From Diphasiastrum complanatum (lineage: Eukaryota > Streptophyta > Lycopodiopsida > Lycopodiales > Lycopodiaceae), in assembly GCA_029204225.1 (NCBI GenBank), contig CM055107.1, positions 15,989,309-16,051,308 of the forward strand: a DNA stretch of 62,000 nucleotides, in the 5' to 3' direction. The position numbers were made by a program, and so were the translations under genes. Below are positions 31,391 to 44,246 of the stretch, in pieces. How positions within the stretch are numbered: position 1 is the stretch's first letter; every line of letters starts with the position of its first letter. The notes beneath the pieces were generated by a model that made no database searches, was not told the origin of the DNA, and saw only the letters and a list, made by a program, of their open reading frames with translations.

Positions 31391-33948
31391 AAATAAAGCA
31401 TGAACTTCATCATTGTGCTACCTTGAGTAGATGCAATTCTACCCTAGTGTACATGTTGTAAAGAAATCAACATACATTGGTGAAACTACTATAAATGCAT
31501 GGTCACTCGACCCCAATTTATTTTTAAAAATATTTAAAATTATCCTGCTGTTATCTAAGGATCCATTTATTGTTCATTTTAAATCTCTCGAGTCATTCTC
31601 TTATGAGATTGTCTCAAGTGATTGCTCCGTTGAAAGAAGACTTTGTTGATCTGTCGTTCACAAAATCCGAATCGCCGCCTTGCAATTTTGAAGTTTTCAA
31701 AGAAGCTCTACCATAGAATCGCATTCCAATCAAGTTCCGACGAAGTAATAAACAAGGTTCCAAGTCCCTGGTGGAGTCAAGGTTTAGAATTCAGAGTTTG
31801 GGAGTGATGGTCTTGTCACCATATTCCAAGTTCATGACTTTAGGAGCAAATGGTCATGGAATGTACACATGCGTAACTGTTCTTCCATATATATCAAGGT
31901 TTCAACTACAATGTAAAGCTTCAAAGAATGCTACTTTGGGAAGATGATGGTTCGAAGATCCTATCAAAGTGACAGGTTTTTTTTTTTCATTTTTCCAGCT
32001 GTTATGATTTCAATTTCATCTTATTACTACTTTGGGTAATCTATTGTAGGTTCTTCTAGCTCATTGGGAGAAGGTGGTCGAAACGAGTATCTTGACAACT
32101 GCAGTTGTTTGCTTGATTACTTGGGCCATATCACCCAATTAATCAAGTTTATATTTTTGATCGTACCTTTACGCTTCGTATGACTAAGGATGGCTAGTAG
32201 ACGATCACCTATGAGGTCGCAGAATTGATTCTTGGGTAGATCTAGTGCTAACTAAGAAGAAAATGACAGTTAGTAACGAAAATTCTGAAAAATAAAGTCA
32301 AATAAAATAAAATAAAAAGAGGGGCCATGATACATAAGCAAGACTTACCAAGGCATAGTCAAAATACAAATACGAGAAACAAAACAGGCTCCTTAGCTCC
32401 CATGTGGATTCTATGATTAGTCATCTTTAACATACCAAAAGATGAAACACCAAATCTAAAACCATAACAGTTTACAATATATAAGTTGTGGTTCTCTTGA
32501 ATTAACAAAAAACATGTATCCTCGACAAAAATAATTGGGTGAAAATATACAAACTGAGTGGAGCTATGTTGCTTAACTTTAAAAGCCCATTCTTTTATAG
32601 TATTTATACTTGATTCCTACTTCTGCTCAACACATTGGAATGGTTATGAATTGTAGTGATGTGCTTTTCACTTTATAACACTACATCAAATGTAAGCCTC
32701 TTCTCTAATGTACACCAGTAAAACCATAGGCTTTTCAGATCTGAATAATAAATCCTGAAAGAAGACAAGCTGATGAAGTCATTGGTTAACATCATTGCAT
32801 CAAACCAAATGATTGTATTAGATGATGAGAAAAAGACTAGCAACAATACATAAAAGTGTCCTTTCATCTTCCTGGACAGCATTTCAGTTGCCTGGCGGCA
32901 CAATGCCTCAAGTAATCTGATGGATATTGCACATCTCCATAGACAATAGCTGGCAGCTGTTCAAGCAAGAATAGACATACAACAAATGAAAAAAAAAAAA
33001 AGACAGCTCAATTCATTCTTGGCCTATCTGAAGATTTTTTAGTCTAAAATTCTTTGTAACTGACAGAAATATAACAGGAGCTTACAAGTACAGTGGCAGA
33101 AACAGAAACAACGTTAAGCTCCAACGCACTCTGACAATTTCTCCAACAAATGCTCAAGAACGGCTCGTGGTCGTTGAAGAACGTTAACGTCTCATTTCCC
33201 TGCAGGATGCACACAGACGCCCGTGGACGAAGCGCGAGGGCAAGCAATTAACATGGACGAAGCAACAGGAATCGGAATCATGCCATGATGCAGCAGAGGA
33301 GGACGAAGCAGGAGGGATCAGAGTGCAAAGTTAGCGCGATGCAGCAGAGGAAAACGGAGGAGGAGGGACAAGAACGAATGTAGCGCGAAAAACATTTTGG
33401 TGGTAGTTAATGCGTCGCCGGACAGTCGTGCAGTTGGAATTTTTGGAGTCCAATTTTGAGCATTTTTTTTTTTTGTCTAATCTTGAGCCTCATTGGCATT
33501 TTTTGGGTCCAAGTCTCACACGCCAGCTTGAACCGAGCCCATTTTCTAGGCTTTCAACGAGCCATGTCGAATTATTGAGTCATTGCGATATCATTGAGCA
33601 CCTGTTCAATGGAAACTATTCTCTCAGTCACCTATTGTTAAGGGACGCTGCGGGAAAATTTTAATTTATAAGGGCAAAAATTGAGCTATCTTGGGTGATG
33701 GACATCAAATTCGACCTATGTTGTGTGATGATTCAATGCCAATGATAGAGAGTCAAACTCAATCAATCTGAATGTACTACACTAGACATTAGTAAATTTT
33801 GATCATTCGATGCATGTAGGATCAAATTCAAGCTTGAGTCATTAGAGCCAGTATTTGGTCAATCTTGAATTAGAGCCATCATATTTGATCAATCTCGAGT
33901 CATCGAGGTCAATCCCATCAACAAGGGGCACTTTTGGAGTATATCCAT
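31391..33948. other. Interval with no gene seen
   Basis: No recognisable protein. The part 33080-33390 is GC-richer, with repeated GACGAAGCA and GATGCAGCAGAGGA words. The 5-prime end of the transposon carrying the transposase should lie near 31400-32000, but I could not find terminal inverted repeats. From 33560 to 33900, TTGAGTCATT and TCAATCTTGA-type words recur and lead into the tandem duplication. Confidence 0.45.
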
Positions 33949-34540
33949 GATAGGAGGAGGAGACTTTGGAAAACAAAATTGAGCCATTGTTTGTGACCTG
34001 AACTAAAGTCATTGATTAGCCATGTAGAGTATTGATAAGCACCAAAATCACATGTGGGGCATTGAATTTTAGCTATTTTGAGTGACAGGCACCAAATTTG
34101 TGTGACAAGTGCCAAAATGGGGCTATTCACATTGTTAGACATCTAGTTTGAGCTATCTGATGTGATACTCAGGTCAATTATGATCACTCAATGAGCTATT
34201 TTAAGTGATAGACACCAAAATTGAGTTGTCTCTCATGTAAGCACGATAGGAGGAGGAGACTTTGGAAAACAAAATTGAGCCATTGTTTGTGATTTGAACT
34301 AAAGTCATTGATTAGCTATGTAGAGTACTGATAAGCACCAAAATCACACGTGGGGCATTGAATTTTAGCTATTTTGAGTGACAGGCACCAAATTTGTGTG
34401 ACAAGTGCCAAAATGGGGCTATTCACATTGTTAGACATCTAGTTTGAGCTATCCGATGTGATACTCAGGTCAATTATGGTCACTCAATGAGCTATTTTAT
34501 GTAATAGACACCAAAACTGAGTTGTCTCTCATGTAAGCAT
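33949..34540. repeat. 296-bp tandem duplication
   Basis: The unit begins GATAGGAGGAGGAGACTTTG and ends CTCTCATGTAAGCA. It is repeated head to tail (33949-34244, 34245-34540) with only a few substitutions. Within each unit GTGACAGGCACCAAATTTGTG and GTGATAGACACCAAAATTGAG are related sub-repeats, so the region has repeats on two scales. Confidence 0.92.
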
Positions 34541-35309
34541 CGAATTCAAGTTACTTGAATGTTGTAAACTCATGAGTCCACTAACTTGATCACTCAATGG
34601 ATAGTCTCTAGCTATAATAAGGCCAATTCAAATTTTCAAAAATGCGATGCTTCTTTCTCAAGAAGATATGTGCTTACAAAGAGCTAATGCCACTTAGCAA
34701 GATTTGATCACCATGAAGAAGACAAATTTTCCACCAAAGTCAAGAAATGAGTTACTAGACCTTTCCCTCTAAAATGGAAGGAGCTCTTAGGATTTTTGGG
34801 TCGAACACTACAATGTGACTCACACACCTCTATGACCCTTTTTCAAGACAAACAATACTCAACTCTTTGAGTAGGAGTGGAACAATGTGACTTAGATCTC
34901 AAAAAATCACTTCTAGAACTCTCCAACAATGCAATCACCCTAAGTTGCTAGACCTTGCCCTCTCCAAAGGAAGGAACCATTGGTATTTTTGGATCACACT
35001 CTGCACATGTGCTTCACACACCTCTATGACACATTTTCAGGCCATTAAACACTCAAGACCTATGAGTAGGAGTGAAACAATATGACGATGATCTCAAAAT
35101 CGTATCTAAAACTCTCAAAACCTAGATTGACAATGCTATCTTAAAGTTTTTCTCTACAATGGAAATGATTTGGTGCTCTTTGACAAAAGTCACCAAGTTA
35201 GGTGCTCTACCCACCTCCAAACAAATGTCAATAACTCAATATAGAATCAACTATTGAAATCACTTGCACCTAAATCCTTACTCAAGTAGCTTCCAAAAAA
35301 GTGCTCACT
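34541..35309. other. Interval with no gene seen
   Basis: CTAGACCTT-CCCTCT-AAAGGAAGGA-C and TTTTTGGATC/GTCACAC phrases occur twice (about 34755-34810 and 34950-35000), a degenerate duplication of about 200 bp. No coding frame. Confidence 0.45.
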
Positions 35310-36186
<877 letters not shown>

Positions 36187-36590
36187 GGCGTGACGGGGGA
36201 TGGCTGGGTGTTGAAATCAGGATGGTTGGGGGGCTGGTGTACTTAAGATCTCCTTGTGTAACACGATGGCTGGGGCGGGGCTAGCCTGAAGGAAACCCTT
36301 GGGGCACATTTGGGTTTTTGAAAAACCCATTGGCAAATTTAGATTTTGAGGCACTTTTTTTACGGCATTTTGCTAGCCCAGCCCCAACTGTCAAATTATA
36401 GCTCATTATCTTGACTGTCAAGATGTGCACATCTCCTTCACAACTGGTATCTGTAAAATAACATTTAACAAGGTCAATTTCTTGAAGGCGGGGGTAATTT
36501 CTGTTAACAAATAACAGTTAACATTTCTACTGTGTAAAATTCTTGGGAGTAGCCAAAAATTAACTTCAATCTGCAACAACCAATTCAAGT
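36187..36590. other. G-rich interval with a GGCTGGGGC hairpin
   Basis: GGCTGGGGCGGGGCTAGC near 36268 faces GCTAGCCCAGCCCC near 36371, giving inverted arms about 90 bp apart. No coding frame. It may be a small foldback element; ends were not established. Confidence 0.4.
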
Positions 36591-36961
36591 ATCAGTATGT
36601 GAGTATGCTGTTGGTAAGTACATTTGCTCTACTAGAATCAGCACTGTATCTCGCTGTTCGGTGTTGATCTTAAAAGCCTTAGAAAACTGTTCATTTGCAG
36701 GCCACGTTGCAGGCTGAAATAGCTCGTAGGTAGGTCGCACAACTCGCAGGCAGGTAGCAAATGGCTTTTTGGGGTGCAGGTGGCCGCAGAGAGACTGTGG
36801 GTCTGTAGAGAGACTGTGGGTCTGTTTTTTTTTTTTTCTGGAAGACAAGGTTTGATAGGCCGCAGACAGACTGGTAGGCCACAAACAAACTCATAGGATT
36901 GCAAATAGCTAAAAATTTCGTGCTCGAATTGATTGCAGTCTGCAAAAAGAGATGTTACGGC
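36591..36961 (-). repeat. TGCGGCC-rich dispersed repeat, copy 2 (inverted)
   Basis: The minus strand matches 4365-4600, including CAGACCCACAGTCTCTCTGC and the A-run. The right edge joins LTR X near 36962, where that LTR is truncated compared with 58129-58768. The repeat therefore probably inserted into, or recombined with, the LTR. Confidence 0.6.
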
Positions 36962-37277
36962 CTCAACAGAGAGAAGATTTGCTTTTCCACGAGTTACATC
37001 CTTTTATAATAGGTCCAACCCCTATTTGGACACCTGGCTTTCCCTCCAAAATGTAAACCCTACTATTTTTGGGACTAGATTCAATGTACCCATCATTCAA
37101 ATTTGAATCTACTCAAACTCGACTACTAACTTTCCCACACTTTCAAAAAGTGTTTATTCAAATGAAATTTAGACTAATTAGCTTTGAAAAGTCAAACTCT
37201 AAGTCTATTATATAGTTGGCCTCAATTTGCCATATAAACAAATGTAGCAAATATGACTAAACTAGCTGAATCTTTCA
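36962..37277 (-). repeat. 3-prime LTR fragment, copia family X
   Basis: Matches 58465-58768: shared GAGTTACATCCTTTTATA, AACCCTACTATTTTTGGG and AAAAAGTGTTTATTCAAATG. On the minus strand the LTR starts TGAAAGATTC directly after a purine-rich tract (about 37278-37292), the expected polypurine position. Confidence 0.85.
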
Positions 37278-37469
37278 CACTCCCTCTTCAACTAGTTTTA
37301 GCATGGACTTTGATAACACTCCAAGTGATGTCCTATGATTCATGAACAAGTCCTTTCCCAATGCTTTGGTGAAGATATTAGCTACACATTCCCTTGCAGA
37401 CACATGTTGAAGAAGGACATGGACAAGAGAATCTCCAAGCTGGGATTTGAGAACACTTTGATCAGCCAA
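37278..37469 (-). pseudogene. Copia X: RNase H C-terminal fragment
   Basis: The frame gives QHVSARECVANIFTKALGKD, the copia RNase H tail (compare HVS...LADIFTKPLG), followed by NHRTSLGVLSKSMLKLVEEG up to the LTR. Only the last 60 residues remain; the rest of RNase H is missing between here and the RT fragment at 40002-40245, where copia Z now sits. Confidence 0.75.
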
Positions 37470-38189
37470 AAGGTGATTCGACTAAATTGGGAGTTAAAGA
37501 TTGCCAAACAACATGAAGCGAAGTCCGAAGCTGAGATAAAGAAAGCCTAATAGTCAGCCGAAACATTGGAAGGCTATGTGGTAACTCTTCATAATACCCT
37601 CATTACTGCGCAAGATCAAGTGGACAAAGTTGTCCAAGATGGGACTTTTAATGTCGTAGGGCCTGAAAGTCAAGTTAGTGAATAGAGTAGGGGTTCCCAC
37701 CAAAATTCATTGTCAAATTGGGTCCTCCAATTAATAAATGAGTTCCCTCCACTATTTGAATACTTAGGTTAAGATTAGCCAATAGATATTGGGATGTCCA
37801 TCTCCTCAATTCACTATATAAGTCGCAATTTCGAATCATTGTACATGTTCTCTCTTCATTTCAATACAAGCAGGTTGGCCCTCTTATGAAATGGATGTGG
37901 AATGTCCTTGCTCTCTATCTCTTTTTCTACATCTCTCATGCTTTCTTTATGGTTTCTAATTGTTGGATGTGATTATTATTGGAGTAAGCTATCATCATTG
38001 TGGAATTAGGGTTAATGGTTGTAGTGTTAATGGATCTTAGTGTTAATTGTGGATCATCAATGCATGCTGGATTTTGATCTATGTTATCGCTCTCATGGGA
38101 TCGAACCTCTGCGTGACATCTAACCTCGTCTCTTTGATGCTTGTGTGCTTGGATCTTGGGTTGAGTCTAGGGTAGGAAATAACCCACAA
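37470..38189. other. Unassigned; partly LTR-like
   Basis: The plus strand 37400-37690 has a Lys/Glu-rich, possibly coiled-coil frame (RLNWELKIAKQHEAKSEAEI) with TAA/TAG breaks. From about 37690 there are TATA-like (CACTATATAAG, 37822) and ATTTCAATACAAGCAGG poly-A-like words, then ...AACCCACAACA at 38191. This resembles an LTR, but no partner was found. Confidence 0.35.
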
Positions 38190-39135
38190 CAAGTACCAAT
38201 CATGTGAAGGATGCTAAACAGATGTCCAATCTGGTGAAACTCTCAACTGTCTAGGAATTCAAATCCACCAAGACAGAGTGAGATGGCTGATTTATATCAC
38301 TCAACAAAAGTATCTTCATAATACCCTTATCAGATATAATATGATCAATTGCAAAGAAGCTCACTCACCAATGGATCTAGGCCTACGATTGTCAAAGGAC
38401 CAATGTCCTTAGACTAAGCAGGAAAAGGAGCATATGAGAGAGTATCCATACCAATTCTTACTTGGATCTCTCATGTATGCAATGGTCTGTACAAGACCTG
38501 ATATTGCTTTTGTAGTTAGCTCCCTAAGCCAATTCATGGCCAATCTTGGCATATCCATTGGAAATATCTCATAAGAGTCATGAGATACATTCGAGCTACA
38601 ACAGACCTGTGCATCTGCTATGGGGAAGACGACAACGACAATCTCCATCGTCTCAGTGGATATTCATATGGGAGTTGGGGAGGAAATGCGAATACTCATA
38701 AATCCATCCGAATTTACATTCTTCTTCAATGACGGTCCTATCTCTTGGAAAAGTTGTAACCAAACCTCTATTGCTCTTTCTTTTATAGAAGCAGAGTACA
38801 TTGTTGTTTCTCAAGCCATTAAGAAAGCAATTTGGTTGGAAAATTTATTGTTTGACATTATCTTGAATTAATATACTCCAACAATTATGTTATGTGATAA
38901 TCAGAGTGCTATTGCCTTATCGTTCAATCCTATATCTCACTCGAGGAGTAAACACATTGAGATTCGATATCACTATGTCAGAAGTAAAGTTCTCGACAGA
39001 GGTATAAGCTTAACGTACTTTCGAACGTTAGACATGATTGCAGATGTGTTTACCAGGGCATTGAGCATTGATGCACACAACATATTTTGTGCATTCCTTA
39101 GTCTAAAGATCAAGGCACTCATGGATCCAGATTAA
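38190..39135 (+). pseudogene. Copia Z: RT C-terminal part and RNase H
   Basis: The plus strand reads NCLGIQIHQDRVRWLIYITQ, KEAHSPMDLGLRLSKDQ, YQFLLGSLMYAMVCTRPDIA. After frame changes RNase H follows: ISWKSCNQTSIALSFIEAEY, IMLCDNQSAIALSFNPISHS (the DNQSA catalytic motif intact), HIEIRYHYVRSKVL and MIADVFTRAL. Several stops and frameshifts are present, and integrase, gag and most of RT are missing. It is followed by a polypurine tract and an LTR. Confidence 0.88.
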
Positions 39136-39141
39136 GGGGGG

Positions 39142-40001
39142 TGTTGGATTTATTCCTCTACTCTCCTAAATCTCATGTTAATCTAGTTCCATTCACATTG
39201 CTGCAGGTTTTGTTTTACATGCATTGTCGTGCAGTCTACATAAATACTCTAATGTCAAAAACATGCATAAGAGTGGCAGCTGAATTGTTGAGGAGGGCCG
39301 ACTTGTTGGAAAAAGGCCGACTCTATTGACTACCGTCAAACTATCGAGGAGGCCTGACTCCATCGACTATCGTTGAGGACCATGAGGACAACTGTCTCGG
39401 CTTTATTGACTATCGACAATGACATTCTCAAATCTGAATAGTCAAATGCTCCTAAAACCCACTTCTTGTATTGTGCAATCACTTGGACAATGATAGAAGC
39501 AGCCACAATCTACTCAAGACGGCACAATAGATCTATTCCCTTTCTTGTACATACATCTACACTAATGTAAGTTGTATATAGATGGTGATCATTGCAATAT
39601 ACAATAACATTAGAACACAAGACATCACTTTGAGATAGACACTATAGATGCTCTCATGCATCGCTTTCGTTTAGACTGATTGTCAAAATAAGCTCATAGT
39701 TGTTATAGAACGGAGTTAGCTTTTTGAGCACACGGTTTCCTCTGCAACTGTCTTGTGCCACGACATCTATCTTACTTGTATTTTCATACATTAATCTGAA
39801 TCAACTATTGTCTTGCCATTGCGTTCAGATTCTATCAGTGTTGTGTGCTTTGCTATTCTGTTTTTCGTCTGACTTTCTAAATTACTTTGTCTGACTATCT
39901 GCTCTTCCATTTCCGCAGCACAAATAAGTTCTATTGTGTTTGCCTACATGATCTATTATGATCCATGCAATGGCACCTAGGATTCTCCCCGAATCCCAAC
40001 A
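39142..40001 (+). repeat. 3-prime LTR of copia Z
   Basis: A purine tract (AAGGGGGG) directly precedes TGTTGGATTT; the far end reads AATCCCAACA, an almost perfect inverted match to the start. Length 860 bp. A poly-A/TATA-rich middle (39540-39600) fits R/U3. The sequence after 40001 is a different, oppositely oriented copia RT. Confidence 0.85.
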
Positions 40002-40245
40002 CACACTAGGATCATGCATGAATTGACTTAATCTACCAACACAATAACTTAGATCTGGTCTTGTGATGGTTAGATATATGACTGAACCAACTAGCTTCCT
40101 ATAGAGAGTATTGTCCCTGAAGGATGTTTCAGTACCTCTTATAGTGAGCTTTACATACGATTACATAGGTGTATCAATAGATTTAGCATGCATATGAAAT
40201 CTTCTAAGAATATAATAAGCATAATTCTCTTGTACATGCTACTTA
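40002..40245 (-). pseudogene. Copia RT fragment beyond the copia Z LTR
   Basis: The minus strand reads QENYAYYILRRFHMHAKSID (stop), then YVKLTIRGTETSFRDNTLYR, KLVGSVIYLTITRPDLSYCV, GRLSQFMHDPSV, the end region of copia RT. It stops exactly at the LTR edge (40001/40002). Together with the RNase H scrap at 37278-37469 in the same orientation, this fits one minus-strand copia interrupted by copia Z. Confidence 0.8.
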
Positions 40246-42299
40246 CTGAATCAATCATATAGTTTTACTATGTTCAATATTAAGTTAGAAGGAATGAATA
40301 CTTTCTCATTCTACTATATTCTAATTACATTCTCTTATAAGTTTTGTTTGAGCTATTGAATACTTCTACACAACAATATTATCTCTGTTATGTTTATCTA
40401 TGAAATGAATCTCATAGTTTTAATGATTTCAAAGTTATGATTAAGTAGAATCAAATGCGGTGAATGTCATGATAGTATTGTCCGAATTTGATAGGCATAG
40501 TCATAAACTAAAGAAGGATCTTTCCATAGAGCCTAATAGTAGCATGTATCGATTGGATATAAGCAAACCTAAACTAAGCTTTTGAATAGAAAAATGTACA
40601 CAAAATGTCAATGTTCTTTATTGCAAGATGGCCAAGAGGGTCTTGAAATACAATTGAGATACTCAAGATTTTGGCATAGAATATAAAGGTTGCAATTGAT
40701 TTAGCTAAATTTTCATAGTTGGATTTTGAAAATAATCAAATGGACAAGAAATCTACAAGTAATTATGTCCTCTTCATAGTTGATAAAGTGGTTTTATGGA
40801 TGTCACCAAAATATATTGAAACAAGGTCAATTATAGAGCACTCACTACTGCATGCAAAGAAGCTTTTTGGTTTAGGATGCTTCTTGTGAAGATTTACATG
40901 GTGGAACTAGAGGGTTTCACACCAGCTAATGTAAGATCAATTAACTCATAATTAAGTAATATTTTAGCACATTGAAATCTTTCACCAATTAATCATAGAA
41001 AGTTCTTGCTGAAGAAACAAAATATTTTTTGTTACCAAAGCTCTGTTAGCTTTCAACTCCCAACCTGACAAAAAGACACGAACTCGAAATATTTGCGAAA
41101 GAAAAATGTTCACGACACAACAGGAGAAAGTCAGACAACACGAAAAGGAGAAGGTCAAACGACTCGAAGCGATACAAAAATCTTTGTGACACTTTTGACC
41201 CTTCACACTCCAAAGGATCAGGAAGATCAAACAAGTACCATGAAGTACAAATCCCTGATCTGATATGATGATGTCAGCAGAAGAGCGTTAGGACGTGCCT
41301 AACCCACCACTCTTGTAATCCATGATTAGTTATAGATTTTTTAATCTATCTAATCAGATATGCTACTCTGAATATATGCAATTGCTAGATGCATCAAATG
41401 TAGCAGATAGACAATATACAGAAAACAAGTCCATCCGTGAGCGAGATAATTTTGTAAGCAGGATCTACAGAGATCCAAGAAGTCCGCTAGTAAGCGAGAC
41501 ACTATTCGAGGGAGAACATCGCTTCTCTCACGCCAATGCATTGTGTGGGTCTGTCACACAGTGCTTGAAACAAAGAGAATCAATAGATGATATTGTAGTT
41601 GTTATGCACATATCATTCTAGATCTTGTCTGATCTTGATTGAATTACTGTATGTTATTGCTCATATATCTCATTCACTTGTTTTATCTATTTCGCACATT
41701 GGTTCAATCACATTGAATCCTGAATTGATTTGTAACGTAGGTCAGCAGTGTCTGTCTACTTTCTGGAGAATTGTAGGAATGATATAGTCGGCAGTGGCCA
41801 ACAATCATATCCAAAATCCATCCGAATTGATTTCGTTCACAATTAATGTTTTCGCTTTAGTGGAATCAGACCTCTATTGCTATCAATAGTAGTTAGAGAC
41901 TTGAATTTCTTGAATCCAATTTTTTGCATCACTTGCCAAGTAAGCTCTTCTTCAACATGTATCTTCTATGTAGTGTACATATTCTTGATATTTTTATCAA
42001 GACTTTAGAAAATGATCTATTTTCTAAAAATAGATCTTCCTTTGCAATCAATAGCCATCACCAAGCAGTACAAAGTTACAGTTTAGAAGGAATGTGAAAT
42101 TTTGTAAATGACAACTTTTTAATTTTGGTCATTTGACACCACTTATCTAATAGTTTTGAGCTTGAACCTAGGGCCTTTACATGACCATAAGCTCATCTAA
42201 TTTATAGTTGAAGTTTTCTTCTTCGTCTTGGCTCAGGTTGTCATCTAGTACAGTCACATTGGAATACACAACTACATACGTAGGCGTTTTGCCATGCAA
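40246..42299. other. AT-rich interval, no gene seen
   Basis: Short minus-strand protein-like scraps near 40300-40520 may be decayed copia sequence, but no motif is secure. Frames at 40982-41234 and 41322-41621 have no recognisable domain. Confidence 0.4.
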
Positions 42300-42680
42300 A
42301 CCTAGGACCTAGCCAAAATTTTGTCATTTTTTTTTGGCGTGGCTCATCCACACGTGGCACATCCTTGCATGGCACATCCACGCCAAAAATTTTCAGGCAA
42401 CCCTGCTGGTCAAAAATGAGTTGACTGTGGGTGCAGGAGGAAAAACAATTTTAAATTTTTGGCATGGCTCAACCACGTAAATTTTTTTAAAATTCAAATG
42501 TTTTTAATATCATGTTTTATAAATTGGCGTGACACAACCACGCGTGGCAAAGCCATGAAAAGTCGTTAAATAACAACCTTTTCATGTAATATGTAATATG
42601 GAGATTTGTCACGCATGGCCAAATTACAATTTTTTTTTTTGGATTTGCCACGTGTGGCAAACAATTGACCTGTGATTTTT
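42300..42680. repeat. Cluster of CACGTGGC / GGCGTGGC inverted words
   Basis: TTGGCGTGGCTCATCCACACGTGGCA, TGGCACATCCACGCCAAA, TTGGCGTGACACAACCACGCGTGGCA and TTTGCCACGTGTGGCAAA-type words recur and are mutually inverted, so the strand could fold into several hairpins. They resemble decayed copies of a short palindromic unit. No coding frame. Confidence 0.65.
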
Positions 42681-43644
42681 AAAAAGTCTACTATACGTGA
42701 TTTTTTTAAGATTAAGCTAATAACTTGTTAGGTTAGATATCAAATATTTTCATTTCTATAGTCTTGTCATATGTTGCAAATCATTTATCATTTTATATTC
42801 TAGAAAATCATAAAGTGATTATCAATGTGTACTGAGACATTCTTACTGGTTAAGATAATTTTTAATTACCTTTCAATGATATATTCATTAGAGACATAAA
42901 TTCTCATGCTCTATGTGAGCACTTTTCATGATATTAGTAAGATGATGATGTCAATATATAATCTGCATGATTGTGCATACTTGATTGTGATGAATTGCAT
43001 TGTCAACATTTTAGACTGAACAAAGAAGCAAAGAAGGAATATCGCAACTAGCAGGTGTGTATCTACAACTTTTTTCTTATTTGAACGTGAGGATATGAAG
43101 ATATTGCTTTTATAGATTTTCAATATAATGAGGATGTTTCAGAAGGAATATGTTTTTGGAGTGTATATAAATGCCAAATCTTTAATAATATATATATATA
43201 GATTTGATTCAAAGTATTTGATTTTAAATGAATTTGAAGTGATGGCCACATAGAACTCAAGATAAAACTTAAAAAATGCAATAATTGTGTGAACTATCAT
43301 TTTATCACAAAAATAGTTGCAACATATATATAATTTATTCATCATCACAAGAATCAAATTCATTAGCCAATACATCTTGCAACTCATCTCCGCTTATATG
43401 AATTTCATCATCACTATAGTAATTGGACTCTCTCTGATTCATTTATAGTATTTTCAACAATAGTTAAGGAACTTGGAGATATTTCTATGTCCTCATCAAC
43501 CATCATTTGTGTTGTCAATATTCAAGGTCTCCATTTCATTCTCAATGTAAGCATTTTCAAATACATGTCTTGCACGTGGCTTGACCCCTAGAATTAGATG
43601 ATGATATGTAGTCTTTCAAACATGGGAAAAAAAAAATAAGACAT
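42681..43644. other. AT-rich interval, no gene seen
   Basis: Only low-complexity A/T sequence and a TA run near 43188. The plus strand 43330-43560 has a few acidic-linker-like words, but no confident frame. Confidence 0.4.
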
Positions 43645-44200
43645 CAAAATTGAACAACAATATATAGAAATTGGAACTTAAATCAAGATATGAAAACTGA
43701 ACATTATTTCCAAAAAACACAATTCACGTTCTCAAATAAGAGATATCATCTTATAATTCAACTATTGAATATCAAGAATGTATAACTAATAAGGTTCAAA
43801 CTATTTTATATAGTTTCAATATAGTTGAATATTTTGTGCTTAAACCTTTACACTGAGCATCATCCAAATTGAAACTTTAATATGACATCAAAATCATACA
43901 TCATATTCAAATTGAAACTTAAACAAGGCATGAAAATTGAACATTATTTCTAAACCTAAACATCAAACATCATATCCAATCTAAAACTTAAATAAGACAT
44001 CAAAATCGAACATCATATTCGAATTGAAACTTAAACAAGGCCTAAAAATTATCGAACATCATATTGAAATTGAAACAAGACATTGAAAATTGGCATTATC
44101 TGTAAAAGCTTAACATCAAACATCATATCAAATGTAAACTTAAATAAGACATTCAAAGCGAACATCATATTCAAATTGAAAGTCAAATAAGTTGAACTCA
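43645..44200. repeat. Degenerate ~43-bp tandem repeat
   Basis: The phrase AACATCATATTCAAATTGAAAC followed by TTAAA-AAGACATCAAAAT recurs about ten times with drift (for example near 43905, 44010, 44060, 44160). It lies just downstream of the SET-like frame and could include its 3-prime UTR. Confidence 0.75.
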
Positions 44201-44246
44201 AATGAAAAGGATTTTGGTACTTGCAACACACATGGATGTGCTTGGC

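Noticed and set aside
37690-38191. A complete LTR upstream of copia Z
   Set aside because: TATA-like and poly-A-like words exist, but it does not match the LTR at 39142-40001 and no partner or target duplication was found.
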